Positions 28,181 to 37,328 of a DNA stretch of 64,000 nt are shown here, one piece after another. Origin of the DNA: Vibrio qingdaonensis. GTDB lineage: Bacteria > Pseudomonadota > Gammaproteobacteria > Enterobacterales > Vibrionaceae. The notes under the pieces are model-generated. The model was not told where the DNA came from, did not search any database, and saw nothing but the letters and a program-made list of their open reading frames with translations. The position numbers were made by a program, and so were the translations under genes. Location: contig NZ_JAKRRY010000002.1 in the NCBI RefSeq assembly GCF_026191675.1, positions 124,001-188,000 on the forward strand, given 5' to 3'. The first letter of the stretch is position 1; the number at the start of each line of letters is the position of its first letter.

Positions 28181-29614
28181 CTAACTAAATTGGCCATGCA
28201 CGAACCAATGATGATCTTCGGTTCTAAATATCCACAGCCATTGACCCGACGTATTTCGAGCAACAAAGTAATCTCGTTTTACGGGGTGACCATCCCACCA
28301 ACCGCTAACAATACGCTCGGGCCCGAGCGTCACCTTCACTTGAGCTGTGAGAGGAATAGGGTGCGGGTATAAAAGACTGGGCCTAAATAGAGTCGACTTT
28401 AATGCTCGTGGGCAAACCGGTGTGCATTGTTGGGCATCGATCGTAAAGGGGACGACTTGAGTCGCCATTTCAGGCCTTGGGTCATCGGTAAACAAAAGAG
28501 TGGTTACCGCTTGTGGACCAAGCTTAGCTTGCAGCGTAGAAGCAAGTTCTAATGCGGTTTGGTTCCCCTTTATACCGTCAAATAAGTCATGGTCATTACT
28601 GCTATTTTCGCCCAATCTGGTCACAGAGAGCGTTAGTCCAGTGACGGCGCTGTCGATACGAATACTTTCTAATGTAAGCGTAGATAGGACTTGCCACTTT
28701 GTTGCGAGATAGTCGCCTTGCGCGGAATGAAATGGGATGGTTTTATCTTGATGATCACGTTGATGGAGCACAAGGTTAAGCTCATAAGCAACACTGTCTC
28801 GCAGCTTTAAAAATAGCTCAAGTCTTTGGAACAAAATGTTAAGCGGCTTTTCTAACCATGCGATGTTTTCAATATCAAATAACAGCTCAAGAAAATAGCA
28901 AAAGAGATCTGGTGGATGATAAAAATCAATGGGGTGCTTAAATTGCCCAGTCAGCTTACCAATGTAATTGACGAGATCAATATTAAATCGCTTGGCCACT
29001 TCCGGTAACGGGAGGGCTAACAGATCGCCAATATTGTGAATACCAACTCGTTGTAATTGGTTAACTTGTGAGGCAGGCAGTTCACTTAATGAAATAGCAT
29101 AGTGGCGTATGGCGTTCTTCAATTGTTGCGTATCCGTCACCACCCAGTTTTTGTTTTGTTTCGCCATGAGGATCGCCGCATACGGAGAAAGCCCAGTAGA
29201 GTAGGATGCATGAACCTGTAAATGCGCTAAGTGCTGTGACAAAGTACGCCAGTAGTTCTCCATGTTGCTGTATAGCGACAACATGTTGGTGACCTTGATT
29301 AAAACACCATTAGGGGGAGAGAGACTAATATCAGAGGTAATCAAATAGAGCCATTGAGCAATTTCAATTAAACGCTGCTCTTCAATTTTAGGATCGTAAG
29401 GGTGCACTTGTAAGTCTTGGCAAAGTGCCGCAGCGCTACCAAGCCCCATTCCTAACAGTAAGCCTTGCTTTGCGGCCTTTTGATTGAGTTGCACAATAGT
29501 ATGCTTACGCCCATCCACAATCGCTAACGCAAGGTCGTTATCGTTATCGTTATCTTGGTGGAATAACGTGTCCATTTGTAGGGAGGGAAAGTGTAGATAT
29601 AACCAAAGCAACAT
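28181..29614 (-). CDS. imuB: ImuB, catalytically inactive Y-family polymerase homologue
   Basis: Adapter that brings DnaE2 to the beta clamp. The 477-aa protein aligns with Y-family polymerases but lacks the catalytic acidic residues: the N-terminal Asp is replaced in WLYLHFPSLQ, and the SxDE motif region reads IKVTNMLSLYSN. This is the known state of ImuB. Near the N-terminus is a DNDNDND run coded by three copies of a hexanucleotide. Tightly placed between imuA and dnaE2. Confidence 0.9.
   Translation of the reverse strand: MLLWLYLHFPSLQMDTLFHQDNDNDNDLALAIVDGRKHTIVQLNQKAAKQGLLLGMGLGSAAALCQDLQVHPYDPKIEEQRLIEIAQWLYLITSDISLSPPNGVLIKVTNMLSLYSNMENYWRTLSQHLAHLQVHASYSTGLSPYAAILMAKQNKNWVVTDTQQLKNAIRHYAISLSELPASQVNQLQRVGIHNIGDLLALPLPEVAKRFNIDLVNYIGKLTGQFKHPIDFYHPPDLFCYFLELLFDIENIAWLEKPLNILFQRLELFLKLRDSVAYELNLVLHQRDHQDKTIPFHSAQGDYLATKWQVLSTLTLESIRIDSAVTGLTLSVTRLGENSSNDHDLFDGIKGNQTALELASTLQAKLGPQAVTTLLFTDDPRPEMATQVVPFTIDAQQCTPVCPRALKSTLFRPSLLYPHPIPLTAQVKVTLGPERIVSGWWDGHPVKRDYFVARNTSGQWLWIFRTEDHHWFVHGQFS
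29536..29553 (+). repeat. Hexanucleotide repeat (CGTTAT)x3 inside imuB
   Basis: Three perfect CGTTAT units, coding Asp-Asn repeats on the minus strand. Copy changes would be in frame. Confidence 0.85.
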
Positions 29615-29622
29615 GCCGATGA

Positions 29623-30309
29623 TTACCCTTGTTGTTGCATAGGAAATGAAATCACGGTTGAAGCATTAGGTTCAACTGCGACAGTGAGCTCTGGCCAGTG
29701 CATCGTCATATTGACGATAAAAGGGTGGCGAGAAAATCCGCCTTTTTGTTTGGTAATGCTAACTTCAAGTCCGGAGTCGTGAGGGACAAGTGTTAAGCCT
29801 AATGAAACGGGCAGAGAAAAAATATGGGGTTGAACTTGACGGAATAAAAACTGTAAGCATTGTCCTGTTTCACTGGCGACTTGAAGGCGTTTAGCTTGAT
29901 GAATTTCAATGTCGTTTTGCCATAAGCAAACACAGCCACTGGCTCCACTCTTTAAACTTTGCTCTGCAGCCCACAGCGCATGTTTTGCTGAGGTTGGATA
30001 GAGTATGAGTACTTGTGAAGGTTGAATTCCTTGGGCTAAGAGGTAGTCAGCACACAAGTAACCCGGTGGATTGATTAAGATTAAAAGTCGTTTTTGCGCA
30101 CATGTAGTAATATGAGGAAGCAACAGTCGTAACTCTCCAATACCACCGATGGATTGAATATCAACGACACCATGGCTAGGGAAACCGCCATTTAAGCGCT
30201 GATCAAGTTCATCAAAACCTGTTGTTCGATGATCGGCACTGCTGAGGAAGGCGTGGCTTCCTTTCCAAATTAATTGCTTATCTTGGAGTTCTTTGATTAA
30301 AGTATGCAT
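29623..30309 (-). CDS. imuA: ImuA, SulA/RecA-like SOS protein
   Basis: First gene of the SOS mutagenesis operon. The 228-aa protein has a short RecA/SulA-like core (GFPSHGVVDIQSIGGIGELR near residue 40, then LLLPHI). No Walker A motif is intact, which is common for this short ImuA group. It starts 10 bp downstream of a perfect LexA box, and imuB begins 8 bp after its stop. The three genes form imuA-imuB-dnaE2, widespread in bacteria lacking umuDC. Confidence 0.9.
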   Translation of the reverse strand: MHTLIKELQDKQLIWKGSHAFLSSADHRTTGFDELDQRLNGGFPSHGVVDIQSIGGIGELRLLLPHITTCAQKRLLILINPPGYLCADYLLAQGIQPSQVLILYPTSAKHALWAAEQSLKSGASGCVCLWQNDIEIHQAKRLQVASETGQCLQFLFRQVQPHIFSLPVSLGLTLVPHDSGLEVSITKQKGGFSRHPFIVNMTMHWPELTVAVEPNASTVISFPMQQQG

Positions 30310-30319
30310 AATAATTTAC

Positions 30320-30335
30320 CTGTATATATATACAG
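30320..30335 (-). promoter_or_regulatory. LexA (SOS) box controlling imuA-imuB-dnaE2
   Basis: CTGTATATATATACAG, a perfect match to CTGT-N8-ACAG and fully palindromic, 10 bp upstream of the imuA ATG. On the minus strand a TATACT -10-like element overlaps it, so LexA would block initiation. Confidence 0.93.
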
Positions 30336-30528
30336 TATAGTGTGTGAGGGATGACGCTGCAAACAGTAATCAAAGGCAAAGGATGAAATTGTGGCGGATG
30401 GGGCGCAAAGCCGGATCGTGTAATAAGTGCTTACGACGTTGCGATGAATTACATTGACAAGGGCATTTGAATTAGAGTAATTGTTTTAAAAAACCAAAAA
30501 ATGGTAAAGCGGTCATTAGGAGAGTGAT

Positions 30529-31653
30529 GTGTTCACTGACGATCAACGGTATTCTTTGATAGTGCAAGGCGGCGGACAAAAAGGGGCCTTCGCCTCAGGC
30601 GTATTAGATAAATTTATTAATGCAAAGTTTGACCCATTCTCTTTGTATATTGGCACCTCTGCTGGCGCATTGAATGTTTCTTCTTTTGTTACAAAGCAAG
30701 AAGGGCTTGGGCTAGACTTTATCTTGAATTACACCACTCGTGGACGATTTTTCGATGTCAATAAGTTGCTACAAAAGCAGCAGCCAATGGACTTAGACTG
30801 GGCTTTTGAGTTCGTCAATACAGGGGAGTTCCCTTTAAATATCCCGAAAGGTAAAATTCAACTTGGTGAAGATAAAGTGGCATTAGCTTGCATTACCGAC
30901 GTGGAAGACTTGAAAGATTACTATTACCCTATTTTTGCGGATAATTGGTTTGATGTCCTTCGGGCAACCTGTGCGATTCCGATGCTCTACTATCATGATA
31001 TTGAATTTGATGGCAAGAAGTGGGTCGATGGTGGGGTTTCGGCAACCATTCCTGTTGAAGAGTCTTATCGTCGCGGAATTAACAACATGGTGGTGATCAG
31101 TACCATTCCGGAAAGCAGCGATAAAGTGGTGCATTCACCGGCGATGGAATCTTTAGAACGTTGGAAAAAAGAGCTAGAAGCAGGGTTAGCAGCGCACTTA
31201 AATCATCTTAAAATATCGGGCACAAAAGAAAAATTAAGTGAGTTCCATCGACATTTTTCTGAGAAATTACACACCATTAAAATGGACTATAAGCAATTCA
31301 CCGCCAATCAAGCCGAGTTGTATAAGATAGCACCGAGTGAAAAGCGCAAATTATCGACGTGGATCCATGATAATGAAAAGCTATCACGATTAATTGATAT
31401 TCAAAATAAGCGTATCCCGTTTAGTCGCAGTGGAACTAGTCACCTTGATATGCTGGTGGCCCATTACACCAATCATACTCAAATTGAGCAGTTTTTGGAT
31501 TCGCCTCCAGAGGACGTCAATTTATGGCATGTTCAGCCTAAGCATGAGCTTGCGTCTAAAGGGCTAATGAGTCACAAAGATCAAATACTTGAAGACTATC
31601 AACATGGGGTGGCTGTTGCTGGGGAGTTTTTAAATAAGCATCATGTTGAATAA
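30529..31653 (+). CDS. Patatin-like phospholipase (paralogue 2)
   Basis: 374-aa predicted Ser-Asp acyl hydrolase. It has the oxyanion loop GGGQKG (residues 14-19), nucleophile S44 in GTSAG and D167 in DGG. GTG start with AGGAG upstream. It resembles the protein at 20807-21970 across its length, including the region after DGG and the C-terminal HDYQLG/EDYQHG block, so the two are paralogues. It diverges from the SOS operon but its start is almost 200 bp from the LexA box. Substrate unknown. Confidence 0.9.
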   Translation: MFTDDQRYSLIVQGGGQKGAFASGVLDKFINAKFDPFSLYIGTSAGALNVSSFVTKQEGLGLDFILNYTTRGRFFDVNKLLQKQQPMDLDWAFEFVNTGEFPLNIPKGKIQLGEDKVALACITDVEDLKDYYYPIFADNWFDVLRATCAIPMLYYHDIEFDGKKWVDGGVSATIPVEESYRRGINNMVVISTIPESSDKVVHSPAMESLERWKKELEAGLAAHLNHLKISGTKEKLSEFHRHFSEKLHTIKMDYKQFTANQAELYKIAPSEKRKLSTWIHDNEKLSRLIDIQNKRIPFSRSGTSHLDMLVAHYTNHTQIEQFLDSPPEDVNLWHVQPKHELASKGLMSHKDQILEDYQHGVAVAGEFLNKHHVE

Positions 31654-31776
31654 TGCGCGACGGTGATGGATAAAAGGTAGTGGTAATAGATCAGTGGCTG
31701 GTTTTGTCATTTATTTGCCGAACTTTAATACTAATCCAAAGCTAATCACCAGTGATTAGCTTTGGATAACTGCGAA

Positions 31777-32517
31777 TTACTTAGGCTGAGCGTCGATACA
31801 TTGCCCATTGATACCAGTCACGGTTGGATCCATGAGTTGCAAGTAAAGAGGCATTAAGTCTTTTGGTGATTTTAGAGCATTGGCATCTTCGCCAGGGTAG
31901 GCTTTAGCACGCATGCGAGTACGTGTTGCGCCAGGGTTAATGGCATTAACTCGAATCGACGTATCACTTAGTTCGTCAGCCAATATTTGCATCATACCTT
32001 CTGTTGCAAATTTTGAAATGGCGTAAGTGCCCCAAAAAGTACGCCCAATATGCCCAACAGTCGAAGAAGTGAAAATAATGCGTCCAGCCGCTGATTTCTT
32101 CAGAATGGGTAGTAAAGCTTGTGTCATTAGGAATTCAGCTTTGACGTTGATCTGCATGACATCATCAAATGTTTCTTCATCAATTTGTTCAAACGGGCTT
32201 AGGGTTCCTAAGACTCCTGCATTATGAACAAGACCATCGAGTCGTCCAAATTGACCTTCAATCGTCTCCGCCATATCGATGTAATTCTGCTTAGTCGCAC
32301 CTTTAAGGTCGAGCGGAACGATGGCAGCTTGAGGATAGCCCGCTTTTTCAATTTCATCGTAAATTAGCTCTAAGTTAGCAACATTACGACCGAGTAAAAT
32401 GACCGTTGCGCCATGCTCGGCATAACTGAGTGCGGTTTGACGGCCGATACCAGCACCAGCACCAGTGATGAGAATGATTTTATCTGCTAGCGCCTTAGGA
32501 GCGGTTGAATATTCCAC
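31777..32517 (-). CDS. yciK: YciK-family short-chain oxidoreductase
   Basis: NAD(P)-dependent SDR of 246 aa, close to E. coli YciK. TGAGAGIGR binds cofactor, NAGVL stabilises the fold, and the catalytic Tyr/Lys are in WGTYAISKFATEG. The physiological substrate is not known. It diverges from sohB (yciK and sohB also neighbour each other in E. coli). The ATG sits about 85 bp from the sohB start. Confidence 0.88.
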   Translation of the reverse strand: MEYSTAPKALADKIILITGAGAGIGRQTALSYAEHGATVILLGRNVANLELIYDEIEKAGYPQAAIVPLDLKGATKQNYIDMAETIEGQFGRLDGLVHNAGVLGTLSPFEQIDEETFDDVMQINVKAEFLMTQALLPILKKSAAGRIIFTSSTVGHIGRTFWGTYAISKFATEGMMQILADELSDTSIRVNAINPGATRTRMRAKAYPGEDANALKSPKDLMPLYLQLMDPTVTGINGQCIDAQPK

Positions 32518-32602
32518 AGAACACTTCCTTAGTTTGAATAATTCTTGGTAATCGTGACAAGTTGGTTACAATACACTAATTCGTAGGATTGGGGATAAGA
32601 CA

Positions 32603-33664
32603 TTGGAATTTTTATTAGATTACGGGCTTTTTCTAGCCAAAATCGTGACAGTATTAGCGGCAATTGTAGCGCTGATTGTAGTGGCGAAATCCGTAGGTGG
32701 TCGAACGGGAAGCGCAAAGGGCGAACTCGAAATTACCAACCTTACTGAACAAAGAAAGCAAACGGTGGAGCAGTTAGAGCATCATCTACATGATGACGCT
32801 TTTATTAAGGCTCGTGATAAGGCTGAGAAAAAAGCGGAAAAAGAGAAAGCAAAATTACGTGAAAAAGAGATCAAAAAAGCCTCAAAAGGTGGCGATCTTG
32901 ATAGTAAGCGTGAGCCTCATTTGTTTGTGTTGGATTTTGTGGGCAGCATTGATGCTAAAGAAGTGGCATCGTTAAGAGAAGAAGTGAGTGCCATTTTGGC
33001 CGTGGCTCGTGTTGGTGATGAAGTGTTGGTTCGCTTAGAATCTGGCGGCGGTATGGTGCATGCTTATGGGCTTGCGTCGTCACAATTAGACCGAATTAAA
33101 GGCGCTAATCTGCCATTAACGATAGCCGTTGATAAAGTGGCGGCAAGTGGGGGCTATATGATGGCCTGTATTGCCGATAAAATTGTGTCGGCACCGTTTG
33201 CAGTTGTAGGGTCGATTGGTGTGATAGCTCAGTTACCTAATTTTAATAAGTTACTGAAAAAGAATGACATCGAATTTGAACAACTGACGGCGGGTGAATA
33301 CAAACGTACGTTGACGATGTTTGGTGAAAATACAGACAAAGCTCGCGATAAGTTTAAAGAAGAGCTTGAAGAGACACATGGCTTATTCAAAGATTTTATT
33401 CGAGATCACCGTCCTGCACTTGAGCTAGAAAAAGTCGCGACGGGTGAGCACTGGTTCGGTACTCAAGCGAAAGCGCTTGGCTTAGTGGACGACATTCAAA
33501 CATCAGATGATGTGGTTACCGCTGCGTGTAAAGAGAAAACAGTATTGTCTATTCGCTACGTGCAGAAGAAAAAGTTGAGCGATAAGTTTGCCGGTGCCGC
33601 CGGTCAAGCTGCTGATAATGTACTGATGAAATGGATTAGCCGTGGTCAAAGACCTATCGTGTAG
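32603..33664 (+). CDS. sohB: Inner-membrane serine protease SohB (S49 family)
   Basis: Signal-peptide-peptidase-like periplasmic protease. The 353-aa protein has an N-terminal membrane helix (about 8-30), a charged Lys/Glu coiled region (50-100), and an S49 domain. The Ser/Lys dyad is S182 in KVAASGGYMMA and K234 in TAGEYKRTLT. The start appears to be TTG at 32603, matching the E. coli N-terminus (MELLSEYGLFLAKIV). Confidence 0.93.
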   Translation: MEFLLDYGLFLAKIVTVLAAIVALIVVAKSVGGRTGSAKGELEITNLTEQRKQTVEQLEHHLHDDAFIKARDKAEKKAEKEKAKLREKEIKKASKGGDLDSKREPHLFVLDFVGSIDAKEVASLREEVSAILAVARVGDEVLVRLESGGGMVHAYGLASSQLDRIKGANLPLTIAVDKVAASGGYMMACIADKIVSAPFAVVGSIGVIAQLPNFNKLLKKNDIEFEQLTAGEYKRTLTMFGENTDKARDKFKEELEETHGLFKDFIRDHRPALELEKVATGEHWFGTQAKALGLVDDIQTSDDVVTAACKEKTVLSIRYVQKKKLSDKFAGAAGQAADNVLMKWISRGQRPIV

Positions 33665-33695
33665 GCGGTGAGTGTACTCTAAGATGACGTAGAAC

Positions 33696-33722
33696 AACCC
33701 CGAGTGTACTCGGGGTTTTTTA
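33696..33722 (+). terminator. Intrinsic terminator after sohB
   Basis: ACCCCGAG-TGTA-CTCGGGGT with T6 tail. Confidence 0.9.
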
Positions 33723-33874
33723 ACGCTTTTGATTTGGCATGAAAGGTAGCTCGCCCTCGAATCGGTGTTCGCTAAAGAAAATGGCATCTTGGTGCTATTG
33801 GGTATATAATTTTGCGCCGTAAAAATGAAGAATAATAAAGACACTTAGCCAAACAATACAACGTGGAGTAAAAC

Positions 33875-34555
33875 ATGTCCTCAATGACACCCGTGATTAC
33901 TGTAGATGGACCAAGTGGTGCTGGTAAAGGCACACTGTGTATGTTGTTGGCTGAAAAGCTAGGCTACCATTTGCTTGATTCTGGTGCGATTTACCGCGTG
34001 CTGGCATTAGCAGCGATTCACCATGGTATTGATTTAGAATCAGAAGATGCGCTAGTGCCTATCGCTATGCACCTTGACGTGCAGTTTATTGCCGAAGGCG
34101 ACTTAGTGAAAGTCATCTTAGAAGGCGAAGACGTATCTGGTGAACTTCGTAAAGAAGAAACAGGCAATGCTGCGTCAAAAATAGCGGCTCTACCTCGTGT
34201 TAGAGAGGCGTTATTACGTCGCCAACGAGCATTTAATATCGAGCCAGGGCTCGTTGCAGATGGTCGTGATATGGGCACCGTTGTTTTCCCACAAGCGCCA
34301 GTGAAAATTTTCTTAGATGCAAGTGCAGAAGAAAGGGCGCATCGCCGCTTTAAGCAGTTGCAACTAAAGGGTTTAGATGTTAGATTTGACGACCTTTTGA
34401 GCGAGATCGAGGAGCGAGACTTCCGAGACCGTAACCGAGCGGTTGCACCTCTACGTCCTGCTGATGACGCTCTAGTGCTCGATTCTACCTCGTTAAATAT
34501 TACGCAGGTTGTCGAAAAAGCGCTAAAATATATCGAATCTAATCTCACTAAGTAG
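33875..34555 (+). CDS. cmk: Cytidylate kinase
   Basis: Phosphorylates CMP and dCMP. P-loop GPSGAGKGT at residues 12-20, and the NMP-binding and lid segments include [11 protein letters not shown] and the Arg-rich RDFRDRNR. 226 aa, as in E. coli. Pairs with rpsA downstream, a conserved order (cmk-rpsA-ihfB). Confidence 0.96.
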   Translation: MSSMTPVITVDGPSGAGKGTLCMLLAEKLGYHLLDSGAIYRVLALAAIHHGIDLESEDALVPIAMHLDVQFIAEGDLVKVILEGEDVSGELRKEETGNAASKIAALPRVREALLRRQRAFNIEPGLVADGRDMGTVVFPQAPVKIFLDASAEERAHRRFKQLQLKGLDVRFDDLLSEIEERDFRDRNRAVAPLRPADDALVLDSTSLNITQVVEKALKYIESNLTK

Positions 34556-34559
34556 CTGT

Positions 34560-34675
34560 ACTTCGGTACCAAACTTGGTGAGTTTCGAACGTTGGTCGCA
34601 AGGATGATGACTGGCGAAATTATCAACCCCATGCGGTAGGATACCCGTGGACGTTTACTAATTGAAGATTAAATA
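34560..34675 (+). promoter_or_regulatory. rpsA leader with GGA-presenting hairpins (S1 autoregulation)
   Basis: The leader folds into hairpins that show AGGAU in the loops: one around GCAAGGATGAT (stem TTGGTC/GACTGG, with G-U pairs), one GGTA-GGA-TACC. The start codon has no good Shine-Dalgarno sequence. E. coli rpsA also lacks a canonical one and uses such hairpins for translation and S1 feedback. Confidence 0.55.
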
Positions 34676-36346
34676 ATGACTGAATCTTTTGCTCAACTCT
34701 TTGAAGAGTTTCTGAATGAAACTGAATTCCAACAAGGTAGTATCGTTAAAGGTACTGTAGTAGCTATCGAGAACGGTTTCGTTCTTGTTGATGCTGGCCT
34801 TAAGTCTGAGTCTGCTATCCCTGCTGAACAATTCAAGAACGCTGCTGGCGAACTTGAAGTTGAAGTTGGTGCTGAAGTAGATGTTGCTCTAGACGCTGTT
34901 GAAGATGGTTTCGGTGAAACTCAACTTTCTCGTGAGAAAGCGAAGCGTCATGAAGCTTGGATCGTTCTTGAGAAAGCTTACGAAGAAGCTGAAACTGTTG
35001 TTGGTATCATCAACGGTAAAGTTAAAGGCGGTTTCACTGTTGAACTTAACGGTATCCGTGCTTTCCTTCCTGGTTCTCTTGTTGACGTACGTCCAATCCG
35101 TGACACAGCTCACCTTGAAAACAAAGAGCTAGAGTTCAAAGTTATCAAGCTAGACCAGAAGCGTAACAACGTTGTTGTTTCTCGTCGTGCTGTTATCGAA
35201 TCTGAAAACAGCGTTGAGCGTGACGAACTTCTTGAAACTCTACAAGAAGGTACTGAAGTTAAAGGTATCGTTAAGAACCTTACTGACTACGGTGCATTCG
35301 TTGACCTTGGCGGTGTTGACGGTCTTCTACACATCACTGATATGGCGTGGAAGCGTGTTAAGCACCCATCTGAGATCGTTAACGTTGGTGACGAAATCCT
35401 AGTTAAAGTTCTTAAGTTCGATCGTGACCGCACTCGCGTTTCACTAGGTCTTAAGCAACTAGGCGAAGATCCATGGGTAGCAATCGCTAAGCGTTACCCA
35501 GAAGGTCACAAGCTAACTGGTCGTGTTACTAACCTTACTGACTACGGCTGCTTCGTTGAAATCGAAGAAGGCGTTGAAGGTCTTGTACACGTTTCTGAAA
35601 TGGATTGGACTAACAAGAACATCCACCCTTCTAAAGTTGTTAATGTTGGCGACGAAGTTGAGGTTATGGTTCTTGATATCGACGAAGAACGTCGTCGTAT
35701 CTCTCTAGGTCTGAAACAGTGTAAAGCTAACCCATGGCAATCATTTGCAGAAATGCAAGCTAAGGGCGACAAAGTTACTGGTAAGATCAAGTCTATCACT
35801 GACTTTGGTATCTTCATCGGTCTAGAAGGCGGCATCGACGGTCTAGTACACCTATCTGACATTTCTTGGAACGCAACTGGCGAAGACGCTGTTCGTGAAT
35901 ACAAGAAAGGTGACGAGATCTCAGCTGTAGTTCTAGCTGTAGATGCAGAGCGCGAGCGTATCTCTCTAGGCGTTAAGCAAATGGAAAATGACCCATTCAA
36001 TGCTTACGTTGCTGATAACAAGAAAGGCACGCTAGTTAACGGTACAGTTACAGCAGTAGACGCGAAAGGCGCTACTATTGAACTAGAAGAAGGCGTAGAA
36101 GGTTACATCCGCGCATCTGAAGTTTCACGTGACCGTATCGAAGACGCATCTCTAATCCTAAGCGTTGGTGACAGCGTTGAAGCGAAGTTCACAGGTGTAG
36201 ACCGTAAGAACCGCGTAATCAACCTATCTATCAAAGCTAAAGATGAAGCTGATGAGCAAGAAGCAATGGCTTCACTGAACAAGCAAGAAGACGGCGGGTT
36301 CGGTAGTGCTATGGCAGACGCATTTAAAGCTGCTAAAGGCGAGTAA
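34676..36346 (+). CDS. rpsA: 30S ribosomal protein S1
   Basis: Binds mRNA on the 30S subunit. The 556-aa acidic protein has six S1 (OB-fold) repeats, with [31 protein letters not shown] and [16 protein letters not shown] marking repeats three to five. Codon choice is strongly biased, fitting very high expression. Terminated by a strong hairpin. Confidence 0.98.
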   Translation: MTESFAQLFEEFLNETEFQQGSIVKGTVVAIENGFVLVDAGLKSESAIPAEQFKNAAGELEVEVGAEVDVALDAVEDGFGETQLSREKAKRHEAWIVLEKAYEEAETVVGIINGKVKGGFTVELNGIRAFLPGSLVDVRPIRDTAHLENKELEFKVIKLDQKRNNVVVSRRAVIESENSVERDELLETLQEGTEVKGIVKNLTDYGAFVDLGGVDGLLHITDMAWKRVKHPSEIVNVGDEILVKVLKFDRDRTRVSLGLKQLGEDPWVAIAKRYPEGHKLTGRVTNLTDYGCFVEIEEGVEGLVHVSEMDWTNKNIHPSKVVNVGDEVEVMVLDIDEERRRISLGLKQCKANPWQSFAEMQAKGDKVTGKIKSITDFGIFIGLEGGIDGLVHLSDISWNATGEDAVREYKKGDEISAVVLAVDAERERISLGVKQMENDPFNAYVADNKKGTLVNGTVTAVDAKGATIELEEGVEGYIRASEVSRDRIEDASLILSVGDSVEAKFTGVDRKNRVINLSIKAKDEADEQEAMASLNKQEDGGFGSAMADAFKAAKGE

Positions 36347-36360
36347 TTTACTCAGCTAAG

Positions 36361-36390
36361 AAAAAAGGAGCCGCAAGGCTCCTTTTTTTT
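36361..36390 (+). terminator. Intrinsic terminator after rpsA
   Basis: AAGGAGCC-GCAA-GGCTCCTT with T8 tail. Confidence 0.92.
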
Positions 36391-36508
36391 GTTTTTAACT
36401 TTGCGAATTATAGACTATTATCTGTTTATACAGGCAGTTAGTGAACTGTTGTTATACAATGGTAAAGACCGTTTCAACTGAACATGAGAGTAATGAGGGT
36501 AACCACCT

Positions 36509-36793
36509 ATGACTAAGTCTGAATTAATTGAAAGACTCTGCGCTGAGCAAACTCACTTATCCGCAAAAGAAATTGAAGATGCGGTAAAAGACATCTTAGA
36601 ACATATGGCCAATACGCTAGAAAGCGGTGACCGTATTGAAATCCGTGGATTTGGTAGTTTTTCACTTCATTACCGCGAACCACGCGTAGGACGTAACCCT
36701 AAAACGGGTGATAAAGTGGAACTAGAGGGTAAGTACGTACCTCACTTCAAGCCAGGGAAAGAGTTGCGTGAACGCGTAAACGAAAGTCTATAA
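36509..36793 (+). CDS. ihfB: Integration host factor beta subunit
   Basis: DNA-bending protein that pairs with IhfA. The 94-aa HU/IHF protein has the minor-groove-inserting arm [10 protein letters not shown] (about 69-78) and the family C-terminus [11 protein letters not shown]. It follows rpsA, as in enterics. Confidence 0.97.
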   Translation: MTKSELIERLCAEQTHLSAKEIEDAVKDILEHMANTLESGDRIEIRGFGSFSLHYREPRVGRNPKTGDKVELEGKYVPHFKPGKELRERVNESL

Positions 36794-36814
36794 GCACTCT
36801 CTTTAAATCAGTTG

Positions 36815-36843
36815 AACGGCATACAGATAGTGTGCCGTTTTTG
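36815..36843 (+). terminator. Probable terminator after ihfB
   Basis: AACGGCA / TGCCGTT arms separated by an 11-nt loop, then T-rich. Confidence 0.7.
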
Positions 36844-37015
36844 TATTTCTGAATTTGACTAGAAGTAATGAGATTTTGTTAAGGTCCAAATATTGGGATC
36901 TCTCGACATAAGGCGCGAATTTAGCAATGATTCGTAAGATTATGATGAGTAAGCATGGTGTGTGATTACTATTTGCTGCATAATCTTAGCTATCCAATGA
37001 CTGTGGTGAAAACAC

Positions 37016-37303
37016 ATGAAGATTATAAAAATAATTTTACTAATTGTACTTTTCTTAGTCACTCTAGCACTTGGTTCGCAGAATCAGGCCATCGTGACGT
37101 TTAATTACCTTTTAGCCCAAGGTGAGTTTCATTTATCTACGTTACTTGGCGTCGTTTTTGTCACCGGTTTTGTCATTTCGTGGATTATTTTTGGAAGCTT
37201 GCATCTTAAGTCTCAATTGACGGTGAGAAAATTGAGAAAGAAATTGGCTAAGCAAGCACCGCCTCCGTCAAAAGACGTGGCAACGACTAGCCCTAACAGC
37301 TGA
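37016..37303 (+). CDS. lapA: Lipopolysaccharide assembly protein A (LapA/YciS)
   Basis: 95-aa inner-membrane protein with two membrane helices (about 2-20 and 41-62) and a basic cytoplasmic tail. LapA works with LapB in LPS assembly and control of LpxC turnover through FtsH. Gene order lapA-lapB-pyrF matches E. coli. lapB follows after 25 bp. Confidence 0.9.
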   Translation: MKIIKIILLIVLFLVTLALGSQNQAIVTFNYLLAQGEFHLSTLLGVVFVTGFVISWIIFGSLHLKSQLTVRKLRKKLAKQAPPPSKDVATTSPNS

Positions 37304-37328
37304 TTGAATATTAGGGTCTATTTAGTCC

